DNA of 64,000 nucleotides from Dongia rigui (GCF_034044635.1 NZ_JAXCLX010000001.1:1984001-2048000); one strand, 5' to 3'. Positions 37,225-47,187 are shown, counted from the stretch's first letter. Translations and numbers: made by a program. Notes: generated by a model not told the origin, from the sequence alone.

Positions 37225-39804
37225 ATGTCGCGATATAATTTCCACGAAGCTGAAGGCAAATGGCAGCAGGCCTGGATGGCCCGGAACTGCTTTGCCGCCT
37301 CCGGCGATCTCACCAAGCCCAAATATTACGTCCTGGAGATGTTCCCGTATCCGTCGGGGCGCATCCATATGGGCCATGTGCGCAACTACACGATGGGCGA
37401 TGTCGTCGCCCGCTATAAGCGCGCCAAGGGCTTCAACGTGCTCCATCCCATGGGCTGGGATGCGTTCGGCTTGCCGGCCGAAAACGCCGCGCGCGACATG
37501 AAGATCCACCCGGCCAGCTGGACCTATGACAACATCGCCAATATGCGCGCCGAGTTGAAGCGCATGGGCCTGGCGCTCGATTGGTCGAAGGAACTGGCGA
37601 CCTGCCATCCGGGCTATTATGCCCACCAGCAGCGCATCTTCCTGGAATTCTTCAAGGCCGGCCTCGCCTACCGGAAGGAAGCCTTCGTCAATTGGGACCC
37701 CATCGACATGACCGTGCTTGCCAATGAGCAGGTCATCGACGGCAAGGGCTGGCGCTCCGGGGCGCCGGTCGAGAAGCGCAAGCTCAGCCAGTGGTTCCTG
37801 AAGATCACCGATTACGCCGACGATCTGCTTTCGGCCCTGAGCGGGCTGGAGCGCTGGCCGGACAAGGTTCGCCTGATGCAGGAGAACTGGATCGGCAAGT
37901 CGACCGGCGCCCATGTGCGCTTCAAGCTTGTCGGGTCGGACCAGCGCATCGAGGTCTTCACCACGCGGCCAGACACGCTGTTCGGCGCCAGTTTCATCGC
38001 CGTTTCGCCCGACCACGCCATTGCGGAAGCAGCCGCGAAATCGGACCCGAAGGCTGCAGCCTTCATCGCCGAATGCCGGGCGGCTGGAACCTCCGAAGCA
38101 GCCGTCGAGGCGCAGGAAAAGCGTGGGTTTGCGCTGGGCCTCGAGGCCGAGCATCCGTTCGTCCCGGGCAAGAAATTGCCCGTCTACATCGCCAATTTCG
38201 TGCTCATCGAATACGGCACCGGTGCCATCTTCGGCTGCCCGGCCCATGACCAGCGCGATCTCGATTTTGCCCGCAAATACAATCTGACCGTGACGCCGGT
38301 GGTGCTGCCGGCCGGCGAGGATCCGAAGACCTTCGCTGTCGCCGACACCGCCTATACCGATGACGGCGTCATCTTCAATTCCGGCTTCCTCGACGGGCTC
38401 GATGTCGAAGCGGCGAAGAAAAAAGCCGGTGCGACGCTGAAATCCCAGGGCGATGGTGAAGCCACCACCGTCTTCCGCCTGCGCGATTGGCTGGTGAGCC
38501 GCCAGCGTTACTGGGGCTGCCCGATCCCGATCATCCATTGCGACACCTGCGGTGCGCAGCCGGTGCCGGAGAAGGACATGCCGGTGCTGTTGCCCGACGA
38601 TGTCACCTTCGAGAAGCCCGGCAATCCGCTCGACCACCATCCGACCTGGAAGCATGTCGATTGCCCGAAATGCGGCAAGGCGGCCCGGCGCGAGACCGAT
38701 ACCTTCGACACCTTTGTTGATTCATCCTGGTATTTCGCGCGCTTCTGCTCACCCCGCCATGACCAGCCGGTCGACCAGGCGCTGGTCGATTACTGGCTGC
38801 CGGTCGACCAGTATATCGGCGGCGTCGAGCATGCCATTCTGCACCTCCTCTATTCGCGCTTCTTCACCCGCGCCATGAAGAAGGTGGGTCTGGTGAAGCT
38901 CGACGAACCCTTCGCCGGCCTCTTCACCCAAGGCATGGTCTGCCACGAGACCTATCGCGACACCAAATCGGGCGAATGGCTGCTGCCCGAGCAGGTCGAG
39001 AAGAAGGGCGAGAGCGCCGTCCGTACCGATACCGGCCAGGCCATCGAGATCGGCCGTTCCGAGAAGATGTCGAAGTCGAAGAAGAACGTGGTGGCGCCGG
39101 ACGTCATCATCGGCGGCTACGGCGCCGATACCGCGCGCTGGTTCGTCCTTTCCGACAGCCCGCCGGAACGAGACATGGAATGGACGGCGGCCGGCGTCGA
39201 GGGCGCCTGGCGCTTTGCCCAGCGCTTGTGGCGCCTCAATGCCACCTGGCTCGAAGCGTATCCGGCACTGAAATCGACCCAAGCCGCGCCGGCCACCTTC
39301 GCCGATGCCGCAACGGCGTTGCGCCGCGCCAGCCACAAGGCGATCGCGGCGGTTTCCGAAGATATCGAGAAGTTCCGCTTCAACCGGGCGGTCGCCAAGC
39401 TCTATGAATTCGCCAATACCCTGTCGGATCTGCCGGAAAAGGACCTCTCCGACGCCGGCGGCCTCTTTGCCCGGCGCGAGGCCCTGGTGACCCTGGCCCA
39501 GCTCATCGGCCCGATGATGCCGCATCTGGCCGAGGAAATGTGGGCTTCCCTGGGTCACGGGACCCTCCTCGCCGAGACCGCTTGGCCCGAGGCCGATCCC
39601 CGGCTTATCATCGACGACACCGCGACCGTCGCCATCCAGGTCAATGGCAAGCTGCGCGCAACCATCCAGTTGCCGCGCGACTGCCCCATGGATCAGGCGG
39701 AAGCGGCAGCCTTGGCCGAGGACGCGGTGACCCGCGCCCTCGAGGGCAAGGCCCCGAAGAAAATCGTCGTGGTGCCGAACAGGATCGTCAATGTCGTGGT
39801 CTAG
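37225..39804 (+). CDS. leuS: Leucyl-tRNA synthetase
   Basis: 859 residues, the bacterial type. HIGH motif: [20 protein letters not shown] motif: [15 protein letters not shown]. The CP1 editing domain sits between ([19 protein letters not shown]) and zinc-binding-like cysteines occur in [10 protein letters not shown] and [11 protein letters not shown]. It charges tRNA-Leu. The start at 37225 follows the perfect inverted repeat. It overlaps lptE by 14 bases. Confidence 0.98.
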   Translation: MSRYNFHEAEGKWQQAWMARNCFAASGDLTKPKYYVLEMFPYPSGRIHMGHVRNYTMGDVVARYKRAKGFNVLHPMGWDAFGLPAENAARDMKIHPASWTYDNIANMRAELKRMGLALDWSKELATCHPGYYAHQQRIFLEFFKAGLAYRKEAFVNWDPIDMTVLANEQVIDGKGWRSGAPVEKRKLSQWFLKITDYADDLLSALSGLERWPDKVRLMQENWIGKSTGAHVRFKLVGSDQRIEVFTTRPDTLFGASFIAVSPDHAIAEAAAKSDPKAAAFIAECRAAGTSEAAVEAQEKRGFALGLEAEHPFVPGKKLPVYIANFVLIEYGTGAIFGCPAHDQRDLDFARKYNLTVTPVVLPAGEDPKTFAVADTAYTDDGVIFNSGFLDGLDVEAAKKKAGATLKSQGDGEATTVFRLRDWLVSRQRYWGCPIPIIHCDTCGAQPVPEKDMPVLLPDDVTFEKPGNPLDHHPTWKHVDCPKCGKAARRETDTFDTFVDSSWYFARFCSPRHDQPVDQALVDYWLPVDQYIGGVEHAILHLLYSRFFTRAMKKVGLVKLDEPFAGLFTQGMVCHETYRDTKSGEWLLPEQVEKKGESAVRTDTGQAIEIGRSEKMSKSKKNVVAPDVIIGGYGADTARWFVLSDSPPERDMEWTAAGVEGAWRFAQRLWRLNATWLEAYPALKSTQAAPATFADAATALRRASHKAIAAVSEDIEKFRFNRAVAKLYEFANTLSDLPEKDLSDAGGLFARREALVTLAQLIGPMMPHLAEEMWASLGHGTLLAETAWPEADPRLIIDDTATVAIQVNGKLRATIQLPRDCPMDQAEAAALAEDAVTRALEGKAPKKIVVVPNRIVNVVV

Positions 39805-40390
39805 AAGAGACGTCATTCGCCTTGGGATTGGTGGCTTCGCCCTGGCGGCCAGCGGCCCGCTGCTGTCGGCTTGCGGCTGGAAGCCGCTCTATGGCAATGC
39901 CAGTGCCGGCCCCAGCGGCAACGCCACGGTCGATGCCAATCTGGCTGGCATCGCCATCAAGGAACCGTTCTTTGAGCGCGATGCCGCTCCCTTCGGCGAG
40001 TTCAGCGAGGCCGGCAGCGCCAAGTATGACGCGCGCACCGCGCAGATCCTCCATAACGCGCTGCGCGACGGCATGAACCCTTATGGGCAGCCGGCGGCAC
40101 CCGCCTATACGCTTGCCATCAAGCTGTCGGAATCGATCAACCGCACCCTCACCGCCGACGAGGGCGATGCGCGGCGCGAGAACCTGACCCTGCGCGCGAG
40201 CTTCCTGCTCGCCGACCTCAAGGGCACCGAGTTGCTGAAAGACAAGGCGCGGTCGATCATCGCCTATACCGTGCTGCAGGATCCCTATACCGATCTCGAA
40301 GCCCGCAACGACGCCCGTGACCGCACCGCCCGCCAGCTTGCCGAACAGATCAAGCTGCGCATCTCGAGCTATTTCGCGACGCATGGGTAA
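39791..40390 (+). CDS. lptE: LPS-assembly lipoprotein LptE
   Basis: 199 residues. The N-terminal signal ends in the lipobox LLSAC (C28), followed by GWKPLYG, the familiar start of mature LptE. The middle shows [19 protein letters not shown] and ending [17 protein letters not shown]. LptE plugs and assembles the LptD barrel that inserts LPS in the outer membrane, so this cell makes LPS. It overlaps leuS by 14 bases and is followed by a palindromic repeat before holA. Confidence 0.9.
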   Translation: MSWSRRDVIRLGIGGFALAASGPLLSACGWKPLYGNASAGPSGNATVDANLAGIAIKEPFFERDAAPFGEFSEAGSAKYDARTAQILHNALRDGMNPYGQPAAPAYTLAIKLSESINRTLTADEGDARRENLTLRASFLLADLKGTELLKDKARSIIAYTVLQDPYTDLEARNDARDRTARQLAEQIKLRISSYFATHG

Positions 40391-40404
40391 GTCGGTCCGC
40401 CGAC

Positions 40405-40475
40405 GACCCCTCACCCCAACCCCTCTCCCCCCCCGGAGGCGGATGCCGACTGCGTCGGCGGGCGGGGCGAGGGGC
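40405..40475. repeat. C-run/G-run palindromic repeat between lptE and holA
   Basis: ACCCCTCACCCCAACCCCTC at the left with a GGAGGCGGATGCCGACTGCG core and GGGCGGGGCGAGGGG at the right. It is a shortened member of the element family; it splits the leuS-lptE-holA unit by 114 bases. Confidence 0.8.
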
Positions 40476-40504
40476 AAGCTGCACGGCTCTTTCCCGCACC
40501 TCGC

Positions 40505-41530
40505 ATGAAACTCGACAAACAGCCGCTCGAAAAATTCCTGAAGGAGCCGGCCGGTAACGTCGCCGCGGCACTGGTCTTCGGACCGGACGAGGGCATGGTG
40601 CATGAGCGCGCGATGGCGATGAGCCGCGCGATCCTGGGCGATATGGACGATCCCTTTCGCCTCACCGAACTGACTGGCGACGAGATCAAGGCCGACCCGG
40701 CGCGCCTCATCGACGAGGCGCGGGCGATTGCGATGATGGGCGGGCGGCGCGTCGTGCGCGTGACCCGCGTCAGCGACACGCATGAGCCGGCTTTCGCGGC
40801 ACTCCTTGCCGATCACAAGGACAGCAGCCAATGCCTGGTCGTGATCGAAGCGGGCGATATCGGCGGCAAGTCATCGCTGAAGCGGCTGTTCGAGAACGCG
40901 CCCCATGCCGCGGCCATTGCCTGCTATCGCGACGAAGCGGCGGCGCTCCCTGCCCTCATTACGCAGCATCTCAAGGCGGCAGGCCTGGAGATCGACCGCG
41001 ACGCGGTTTCCTATCTGGCCGCCAATCTGGGTGGCGATCGCGGCATCACCCGGGCCGAACTCGACAAGCTGGTGCTTTATATGGGTGCCGAAAGGAAGGT
41101 CAGCCTCGACGACGCGATGGCCAATGTCGGCGACCAATCGGCCGTCGGCCAGGACGATCTCTGTACCGCGATCGGGCTTGGCGATCTCAAGGGCCTCGAG
41201 CGTCAGATCGAACGCAACCTCGCCGAGAGCAACGAGATCTCGCTCATCCGCGCCGTGGCGCGCCATTTCATGAAGCTGCACCAGGTGACGGCCCGCGTCG
41301 CCCGCGGCGAGCAGCTGGAAGCCGCGATGGCAGGACTGCGCCCGCCGGTCTTCTGGAAAGCCGTCGACGGTTTCAAGGCGCAATGCCGGCGCTGGCCCGC
41401 CGACATCATCGGCCAGGCTCTGCTGCGCCTGGCCGAGATCGAAGCCGAGGCCATGCGCCAGCACCAGTTCGCCGACACCCTCACCCGCCGCGGCTTGATG
41501 GAAATCGCCGCCATGGCGGGGAAGAGGTAG
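40505..41530 (+). CDS. holA: DNA polymerase III subunit delta
   Basis: 341 residues, normal length. The N-terminal half is the AAA+-like part without Walker ATPase residues (ALVFGPDEGMVHERAMAMS, then AGDIGGKSSLKRLFENAP). DRDAVSYLAANLGGDRGITR and the helical collar domain follow (LIRAVARHFMKLHQVTARV). Delta opens the beta clamp as part of the clamp loader. The gene follows lptE as in many proteobacteria. Confidence 0.94.
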   Translation: MKLDKQPLEKFLKEPAGNVAAALVFGPDEGMVHERAMAMSRAILGDMDDPFRLTELTGDEIKADPARLIDEARAIAMMGGRRVVRVTRVSDTHEPAFAALLADHKDSSQCLVVIEAGDIGGKSSLKRLFENAPHAAAIACYRDEAAALPALITQHLKAAGLEIDRDAVSYLAANLGGDRGITRAELDKLVLYMGAERKVSLDDAMANVGDQSAVGQDDLCTAIGLGDLKGLERQIERNLAESNEISLIRAVARHFMKLHQVTARVARGEQLEAAMAGLRPPVFWKAVDGFKAQCRRWPADIIGQALLRLAEIEAEAMRQHQFADTLTRRGLMEIAAMAGKR

Positions 41531-41552
41531 GAGAAGACTTCACGCTCAAGTC

Positions 41553-41675
41553 AAACCTCCCCCCTTGAGGGGGAGGTCGCGCGGCACGCGCGGGCGGGGG
41601 GTATCTCTCCGCCGCAGGATGCAACACGCGTGAAGCACCCCCCTCCCCGACCCTCCCCCTCAAGGGGGGAGGGAG
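41553..41675. repeat. C-run/G-run palindromic repeat after holA
   Basis: CTCCCCCCTTGAGGGGGAGG at the left, GCACCCCCCTCCCCGACCCT and CTCAAGGGGGGAGGG at the right, inverted around about 60 bases. It lies between convergent holA and the HxlR-type gene. Confidence 0.85.
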
Positions 41676-41684
41676 AAGAAGCGC

Positions 41685-42479
41685 CTACCCCTGCGCCACG
41701 TTGAGATACGGCGCGCGTGGTGATGGCGGCGGTGCGACCGGGGCCGGAGCCTTTTGCGCCTTGGCAAATGGGCTGAGGCCGAGCCAGGCCTGCATGTGGC
41801 GCGCCATTTCCTTGTCGCCGCTGACGTCGAAGCGCCCGGCTGCAATTTCAGCCGCCACGGTGCTGATCCCCATCCAGATCGCGGTCATGGATTTCAAGGA
41901 TGTTTCGACATAGAGGTCGACATCAAATCCCGGCTCGACATGACACAGGTCGACATCACCGGCATTGACCACCAGCCACCAGTCGCGCCGGCTGGGCAGT
42001 TCCGGATAGTTGAACTGGATGGTGCAACGGCGCGGCGGCAGTGGCTGCGGATCGAGATGCCGGCGCATGTCCCACATCAGGAGCGAGGGGTCGAGGTTCT
42101 TGAGCGACTTCTGCGTATCGACCCAGCGCGCGCCCCAAAAGCCAAGGCCCATCACCAGTTCGCGCAGATCCTCGCCGGCCGGCGTCAGGCGGTATTCGCG
42201 GTTCTCGCTGACAAGTAGGCCGTCCTGCTGCAATTCCTTCAAACGCCGCGACAGCAGGGTGGGCGAAATGCGCGGCACGCCACGCTTCAGGTCATTGAAG
42301 TGGCGGCTGCCGCACAGCAGCTCGCGCAGGATGAGCGGCGTCCAGCGGCTGCAGAAGATTTCCGCCGCCATCGCCACCGGGCAGAACTGGCCATAGCCGG
42401 TGGCGTCGCTGTCGGGTGCCGCCACACGCGCCGCGGAATCTTGAGACGCCTGCACGTGCGTATCGATCGGGGTGTCCAT
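41685..42479 (-). CDS. HxlR-family regulator with C-terminal SCP2-like domain
   Basis: 264 residues from ATG 42479, with GGAG eight bases upstream; the frame extends 16 codons earlier without a better ribosome site. Residues ~30-120 are an HxlR winged helix (GQFCPVAMAAEIFCSRWTPL, then ISPTLLSRRLKELQQDGLL) with a conserved N-terminal Cys. The C-terminal ~130 residues (RRCTIQFNYPELPSRRDWW onward) resemble an SCP2/sterol-carrier-like ligand pocket, which could sense a hydrophobic ligand. It is divergent from an acyl-CoA-dehydrogenase-like gene, its likely target. Confidence 0.8.
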   Translation of the reverse strand: MDTPIDTHVQASQDSAARVAAPDSDATGYGQFCPVAMAAEIFCSRWTPLILRELLCGSRHFNDLKRGVPRISPTLLSRRLKELQQDGLLVSENREYRLTPAGEDLRELVMGLGFWGARWVDTQKSLKNLDPSLLMWDMRRHLDPQPLPPRRCTIQFNYPELPSRRDWWLVVNAGDVDLCHVEPGFDVDLYVETSLKSMTAIWMGISTVAAEIAAGRFDVSGDKEMARHMQAWLGLSPFAKAQKAPAPVAPPPSPRAPYLNVAQG

Positions 42480-42693
42480 GGATGCCTCTCCTATGAAGGA
42501 AGTCCGTCCCATGGCGCCCTGATACACCCGCTACAAAATCTGAAGCGTCTACCGAATGGGATAGGTGCGGACACATAGTGATCTTTTAGGGAAGACGACT
42601 GCTACACTTCCGTGACTAGAGGGCTTGGGGCCATCGGTGCACTTGATGGGGCGGGATGATCGCCATCATCGATTTGGACAGAGGAACTTACCC

Positions 42694-43860
42694 ATGAACC
42701 GCCCACAGCAAGCTGCCACCACCGCCTCCCCGACCGACTTCCCGACCGATCTCGTGGCCCGCGCCCATGCGTTGGGTGCGGGGTTCGCCGCGCGTGTCGC
42801 CGCCGCCGACGATGGCGACCGCTTCGTCGCCGAGAATTTCACTGAGCTGAAGGATGCAGGCCTCATCGCCGCCGGCGTGCCGACCGATTTCGGCGGTGGC
42901 GGTGCGAGCATCACCGAGCTTTGCAACATGCTGCGCGAGATGGCGCACCACTGCAGCTCGACCGCCCTTGCCTTTGCCATGCACACACATCAGGTGGCGA
43001 TACCCGCCTGGCGCTGGCAGCGCCAGCAGGCAGCACCCGTTGTGCCGCTCCTCAAACGGGTCGCAGCTGAAAAGCTCGTGCTGCTCTCCAGCGGCGGCTC
43101 CGATTGGGTCGCGGGTTCCGGTGAGGCGCAGAAGGTCGACGGCGGCTACCGGATCACGGCGCGGAAGGTCTTCACCTCCGCGGCACCCATCGGCGACCTG
43201 CTGATGACCGGTGCGGTGTGGGAAGAAGCGCCGGAGGGCCCCAGCGTCCTCCATTTCGGCATTCCGATGAAGTCGCCGCATGTGAAGGTGCTGAACAATT
43301 GGAGGGCGATGGGCATGCGCGGCACCGGCTCCCATGACGTCATGATCGATGGCCATGTCGTGCCGGAAGAGGCCGTCGCACTGAAGCGCCGCCAAGGCGA
43401 GTGGCACCCCCTCTTCCACATCATCAGCATGATCGCCTTCCCGATCATCTACGCGGTCTATCTGGGCGTTGCGGAAGCGGCGCGCGAACGTGCCGTCGCG
43501 ATGGCAGGCAAACGACGCATGAGCGAGCATGTAACAAGCCTGGTCGGGCGCATGGATACCGAACTGCGCGCAGCACTTTGGGCACAGGCCGAAATGGTCC
43601 GCATCGCCGAAACCGCAGCACCCGGTGCCGCGACCACCAACGAGATCATGATGGGCCGTACCCTCGTCGCCCGCCATGCCATCGCCGCGGTCGAACTCGC
43701 CATGGAAGCGGCAGGTGGTGCCGGCTTCTACCGCGATGCCGGTCTCGAGCGCCTGTTCCGCGACATCCAAGGCGCCAGATTCCACCCCATGCAACAAGGC
43801 CCGCAGGCAACTTACGCCGGCCGCATGGCGCTTGGGCTGGATGTGTCGACGGTGTTTTGA
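42694..43860 (+). CDS. Acyl-CoA dehydrogenase-family flavoprotein
   Basis: 388 residues from ATG 42694. The fold is acyl-CoA-dehydrogenase-like: N-terminal helical domain (FTELKDAGLIAAGVPTDFGG), beta-domain (ARKVFTSAAPIGDLLMTGAV) and C-terminal helical domain (AMEAAGGAGFYRDAGLERLF, then ARFHPMQQGPQAT). The flavin would be FAD. The set could equally be a class D flavin monooxygenase (DszC-like), because the usual catalytic glutamate is not obvious to me. Induction by the divergent HxlR-SCP2 regulator is suggested by position. Confidence 0.85.
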   Translation: MNRPQQAATTASPTDFPTDLVARAHALGAGFAARVAAADDGDRFVAENFTELKDAGLIAAGVPTDFGGGGASITELCNMLREMAHHCSSTALAFAMHTHQVAIPAWRWQRQQAAPVVPLLKRVAAEKLVLLSSGGSDWVAGSGEAQKVDGGYRITARKVFTSAAPIGDLLMTGAVWEEAPEGPSVLHFGIPMKSPHVKVLNNWRAMGMRGTGSHDVMIDGHVVPEEAVALKRRQGEWHPLFHIISMIAFPIIYAVYLGVAEAARERAVAMAGKRRMSEHVTSLVGRMDTELRAALWAQAEMVRIAETAAPGAATTNEIMMGRTLVARHAIAAVELAMEAAGGAGFYRDAGLERLFRDIQGARFHPMQQGPQATYAGRMALGLDVSTVF

Positions 43861-43882
43861 GAGAGCGAGACTGACGGATAGA

Positions 43883-44007
43883 CCCCCTCTCCCCCACCCT
43901 CCCCCACGTTGGGGGGAGGGGGTTCGACCGAGCTCGCAACAGCGTTCACGTTCAAGCTGGCTCGAATTCCCTCCCCCCAACGTGGGGGAGGGTTAGGGAG
44001 AGGGGGC
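43883..44007. repeat. C-run/G-run palindromic repeat, full-length copy (A)
   Basis: CCCCCTCTCCCCCACCCTCC then CACGTTGGGGGGAGGG, a ~60-base core (TTCGACCGAGCTCGCAACAG, GCTGGCTCGAATTCC), and the inverted end CCTCCCCCCAACGTGGGGGA then GGGTTAGGGAGAGGGGG. Its core as well as its ends match the copy at 47188-47312, which marks these two as true homologous insertions. Confidence 0.9.
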
Positions 44008-44087
44008 GCGCAACAGCGCGAACTTCTCACGTTCGACGCTCGCACCGGTCGGTTGCAGCGACTCAGGCAATACTGTGCTGATGCGGG

Positions 44088-44531
44088 ATGCTGCGCCCCG
44101 CTGTTCTTCTCATCCTTCTCATCACGCTCGGTCACCCCGCTTCCGCCAATCCCGGCGATGGCGGGCGCTATCAATGGCCGGTGGTCGGCGTCGTTGATGG
44201 CGACACGCTGAAAGTGCATCTGCCCGGCCTGCCCGCGGAACTGCAACCGGTGAAGGTGCGCGTGCGCGGCGTCGACACGCCGGAACTCCACGGCAAATGT
44301 GCGTCGGAGAAAGCAGCGGCGAAGAAGGCCGGCGCCTTCACGCGAAATCTCGTCGAGCGCGCAGCAGCGGCGCAACGACCGATTCATTTCTCGCAAATTG
44401 ACTGGGATAAATATGGCGGCCGGATCGACGCCGATGTCGCCATCGACGGCAGGTCGCTTGCGGACATGCTGGTCAGTGCAGGATTGGCCCGGCGGTATGA
44501 CGGCGGCAGGCGCTCGGGGTGGTGTGGGTGA
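44088..44531 (+). CDS. Secreted thermonuclease-like nuclease (SNase domain)
   Basis: 147 residues. A short signal peptide (MLRPAVLLILLITLGHPASA) precedes one SNase domain: WPVVGVVDGDTLKVHLPG, then VRVRGVDTPELHGKC. Staphylococcal nuclease-type residues Arg (in VRVRGVD), Glu (TPEL) and a later Arg (WDKYGGRI) are present. It would hydrolyse nucleic acid outside the cytoplasm. It is flanked on both sides by palindromic repeats. Confidence 0.85.
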   Translation: MLRPAVLLILLITLGHPASANPGDGGRYQWPVVGVVDGDTLKVHLPGLPAELQPVKVRVRGVDTPELHGKCASEKAAAKKAGAFTRNLVERAAAAQRPIHFSQIDWDKYGGRIDADVAIDGRSLADMLVSAGLARRYDGGRRSGWCG

Positions 44532-44550
44532 GAAGGAGCTAACCGCGACG

Positions 44551-44687
44551 CCCCCTCACCCTGACCCTCTCCCGCAAGGGGAGAGGGAATGAGCTGATGC
44601 TGACAACAGTTTTCGGGATTGAATGGAGTTGCAGGACGCACACTTAGCCCCTCTCCCCTCGCGGGAGAGGGGTTGGGGTGAGGGGGG
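44551..44687. repeat. C-run/G-run palindromic repeat before parB
   Basis: CCCCCTCACCCTGACCCTCT with CCCGCAAGGGGAGAGGG at the left; CCCCTCTCCCCTCGCGGGAG then AGGGGTTGGGGTGAGGGGGG at the right, around about 80 bases. It lies between the nuclease gene and convergent parB, so it could also terminate both. Confidence 0.85.
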
Positions 44688-44699
44688 ATTACCCTTGCT

Positions 44700-45593
44700 C
44701 TACCGCAGCTTCTCGATGATGTCGTCGAGTTGGTCGAGGCTCTTATAGTGCAGCGTGACGCTGCCGCCCTTGCCGTTGAAATCGATCTCGACCTTGAGGC
44801 CGAGGCGGGCCGCGAGGTCGCTTTCCAGCGCCTTGGTGTCGGCGTCCTTTTCCTTGGGCGCCTTCTTGGCCTTCAAGGTCTTCAGCAGCGATTTCGGCTT
44901 GTAGTTCTCGGCGAGCTTTTCGGTCTGTCGGACGTTCAACCCCTGCGCCACGACTTCGGAAGCGAGGCTCACCGGGTCGGAGCATTTGAGCAAGGCGCGG
45001 GCATGGCCCGCGGTCAAGCGTCCGTCGCTCAACATCAGGCGCACAGGATTGGGGAGGTCCATGAGGCGCAGCAGATTGGCGATGGTCGGGCGCGACTTGC
45101 CCATGCGCTCGGCCAGTTCTTCCTGCGTGTATTTGAATTCATCCATCAGGCGGCGATAGCCTTCCGCTTCTTCGAGCGGGTTGAGGTCCTGGCGCTGGAT
45201 GTTTTCGATGAGCGCGATCTCGAGCGCATCGCGATCGGTGAGCGTCTTTTCGACGATCGGCACGTCATGCAGCTGTGCCAGTTGCGCGGCGCGCCAGCGG
45301 CGTTCGCCGGCGATGATCTCGAAATGGCCCTTGGCTTTCGTCGGATGCGGTCGCACCAAGATTGGCTGCAGCACGCCATTGCTGCGGATCGATTGCGCGA
45401 GGTCTTCCAAGGCCTGCGCGTTGAACGTGCCGCGCGGCTGATATTTGCCGGGGTGCAGGAACTCGATCGGGACATGGCGCTGGCCGGCAATCGGTGCAAC
45501 CGCCGCCGCATCGACCGGCGCGGTCGTCGCCGCCACCACCGGATCATTCCCCAACAAGGCCGAGAGGCCCCGCCCCAGATGTTTCTTCGCCAT
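44700..45593 (-). CDS. parB: Chromosome-partitioning protein ParB
   Basis: 297 residues. ParB/Srx CTPase domain: VPIEFLHPGKYQPRGTFN, then IRSNGVLQPILVRPH and GERRWRAAQLAQL (the CTP-binding box). Helix-turn-helix: LNPLEEAEGYRRLMDEFKYT, then ERMGKSRPTIANLLRL, which reads parS. The C-terminal dimerisation region ends LDQLDDIIEKLR. ParB slides as a CTP-bound clamp from parS, and parS sites are present in the same gene cluster at 47116 and 49219. parA lies upstream, with a palindromic repeat between the two. Confidence 0.96.
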   Translation of the reverse strand: MAKKHLGRGLSALLGNDPVVAATTAPVDAAAVAPIAGQRHVPIEFLHPGKYQPRGTFNAQALEDLAQSIRSNGVLQPILVRPHPTKAKGHFEIIAGERRWRAAQLAQLHDVPIVEKTLTDRDALEIALIENIQRQDLNPLEEAEGYRRLMDEFKYTQEELAERMGKSRPTIANLLRLMDLPNPVRLMLSDGRLTAGHARALLKCSDPVSLASEVVAQGLNVRQTEKLAENYKPKSLLKTLKAKKAPKEKDADTKALESDLAARLGLKVEIDFNGKGGSVTLHYKSLDQLDDIIEKLR

Positions 45594-45624
45594 GTTTCTA
45601 ATCTTCTAAAAAATCTTCAGTTGC

Positions 45625-45727
45625 TCCCCCTCTCCCCGACCCTCTCCCACGTTGGGGAGAGGGAGAAGAAGGCGGAGCTCGGTCTGGTCCCCTCCCCCCA
45701 ACGTGGGGGAGGGTTAGGGAGAGGGGG
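45625..45727. repeat. C-run/G-run palindromic repeat between parA and parB
   Basis: CCCCCTCTCCCCGACCCTCT with CCACGTTGGGGAGAGGG and, inverted, CCTCCCCCCAACGTGGGGGA with GGGTTAGGGAGAGGGGG. It separates parA from parB by 140 bases in what is otherwise a tight operon. Confidence 0.9.
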
Positions 45728-45733
45728 CTTATC

Positions 45734-46546
45734 TCACGCCACCTTCAGCGATCGGCCTTCAAGCCCCTGCTCCCGCCGCAGCAATTCGCTGGCCAGATGG
45801 ATATAGGCCTGCGAGCCGGCGCAGCGGATGTCATAGAGGAGTGCGGGCTTGCCGTAAGACGGCGCCTCGGCGATGCGGACGTTCCTGGGGATCGCGGTCT
45901 CATAGACCTTCGCGCCGAAATGCGCGCGCACATCGGCGGCGACCTGTTCATTGAGGCTCGAGCGCTTGTCGTACATGGTGAGCACGACGCCCTGGATCTC
46001 CAGCACGGGATTGAGATTCTGCTTCACGCGCTCGACGGTCTTGATGAGCTGCGAGAGGCCCTCCAGCGCATAGAACTCGCATTGCAGCGGCACCAGCACG
46101 CAATCGGCGGCGACCATCGCGTTCAAGGTGAGGAGCGAGAGCGAGGGCGGGCAATCGATGAGGATGAAATCATAGGCGAGGTTGGCATGCGCCAGCGCGT
46201 CCTTGAGGCGGTATTCGCGCCGCTCCAGATCAATGAGCTCGATTTCGGCGCCGGCGAGATCCGGCGTGGTGGGAACGATCGACATGCCGGGGACAATGGT
46301 GGCCTGGGTGGCATCCGCGATCGCGGCACCATCGACCAGCACTTCATAGGCGCCGGTTTCGCGCTGCGCGTTTTCGAGGCCGAGACCGGTCGAGGCATTG
46401 CCCTGGGGGTCGAGATCGATGATTAGGACTTTCTTCCCACATGCAGCCAGTGCGGTGGCCAGATTGACGGCGGTCGTGGTCTTGCCCACCCCGCCCTTCT
46501 GGTTGACGACGGCCATGATCCTGGGATGCGACGTATTAGCGCTCAC
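45734..46546 (-). CDS. parA: Chromosome-partitioning ATPase ParA
   Basis: 270 residues. Deviant Walker A KGGVGKTTTAVNLATALA, then DLDPQGNASTGLG, Walker B FILIDCPPSLSLLTLNA, and the C-terminal DNA-binding surface (RNVRIAEAPSYGKPALLYD). ATP-bound ParA dimers on the nucleoid pull ParB-parS complexes. I use the GTG at 46546, which overlaps the rsmG stop by four bases (GTGA); the ATG at 46516 (MAVVNQKGG) is an alternative. Confidence 0.96.
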   Translation of the reverse strand: MSANTSHPRIMAVVNQKGGVGKTTTAVNLATALAACGKKVLIIDLDPQGNASTGLGLENAQRETGAYEVLVDGAAIADATQATIVPGMSIVPTTPDLAGAEIELIDLERREYRLKDALAHANLAYDFILIDCPPSLSLLTLNAMVAADCVLVPLQCEFYALEGLSQLIKTVERVKQNLNPVLEIQGVVLTMYDKRSSLNEQVAADVRAHFGAKVYETAIPRNVRIAEAPSYGKPALLYDIRCAGSQAYIHLASELLRREQGLEGRSLKVA

Positions 46547-47178
46547 TGTTGTCCCCTGCGTTCGATCCCGGAAAGCTTCAGAATGACGCCGCTGGGATCC
46601 GTGAGACTCCCGTGGCGGGTCGTGGCCATATTCCAGGACCGGCCTGCCAGGGTCAATTCATCTTCCGCCTTCGCGCCCTTCAGAAACAGGCAGACGGTTT
46701 CCGGCTTCAGATACGGCTCGGCCCAGGCGAGAAGCTGGTCGAGGGCCGCCAGGGCCCGGGCGGTGATGATCGGCGCCTTCCAGGCCTGCGCTGCTTCGAT
46801 CCGGGTGGTGTGGACCTTGACCCGGTCGAGCACGCCGGCCTGGCGGGCACATTCCAAGAGGAAGGCGCCCTTGCGCTGGTCGGAATCCACCAGATGCACC
46901 TCCCGCTCCGTCATCATGGCGAGGACCAGGCCGGGAAAGCCGGCGCCCGAGCCGAGATCGGTGATGGGGTCATTACCTGGGGGGAGCAGCGGCAGCAGCT
47001 GGGCGGAATCCAGGAAATGGCGCCGCCAGAGCTCCTGAAGGCTGTCCTTGGCCACCAGATTGATCTTTGCCTGCCACTTTCTGAGCAGCGCGTCATAGGT
47101 CTCCAGCCGGGAAAATGTTTCACGTGAAACATTTTGGCCGAGCCCTTTCATGGCGGAAGTGAATTCGGCGGGAGTCAT
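46543..47178 (-). CDS. rsmG: 16S rRNA m7G527 methyltransferase RsmG (GidB)
   Basis: 211 residues. SAM-binding motif ITDLGSGAGFPGLVLAM; nearby LVDSDQRKGAFLLE and ITARALAALDQLL. It methylates G527 of 16S rRNA; loss gives low-level streptomycin resistance in other bacteria. The N-terminal phrase QNVSRETFSRLETY is partly encoded by a parS site, as I recall for many alphaproteobacteria. It overlaps parA (GTGA). Confidence 0.95.
   Translation of the reverse strand: MTPAEFTSAMKGLGQNVSRETFSRLETYDALLRKWQAKINLVAKDSLQELWRRHFLDSAQLLPLLPPGNDPITDLGSGAGFPGLVLAMMTEREVHLVDSDQRKGAFLLECARQAGVLDRVKVHTTRIEAAQAWKAPIITARALAALDQLLAWAEPYLKPETVCLFLKGAKAEDELTLAGRSWNMATTRHGSLTDPSGVILKLSGIERRGQQ
47116..47131. other. parS site (perfect), inside rsmG
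   Basis: TGTTTCACGTGAAACA, the exact bacterial ParB consensus, lies in the 5' part of rsmG and encodes its residues NVSRET. With the genes for ParA and ParB beside it, this is a centromere site and indicates closeness to the replication origin. Confidence 0.97.
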
Positions 47179-47187
47179 GACGAAGCA

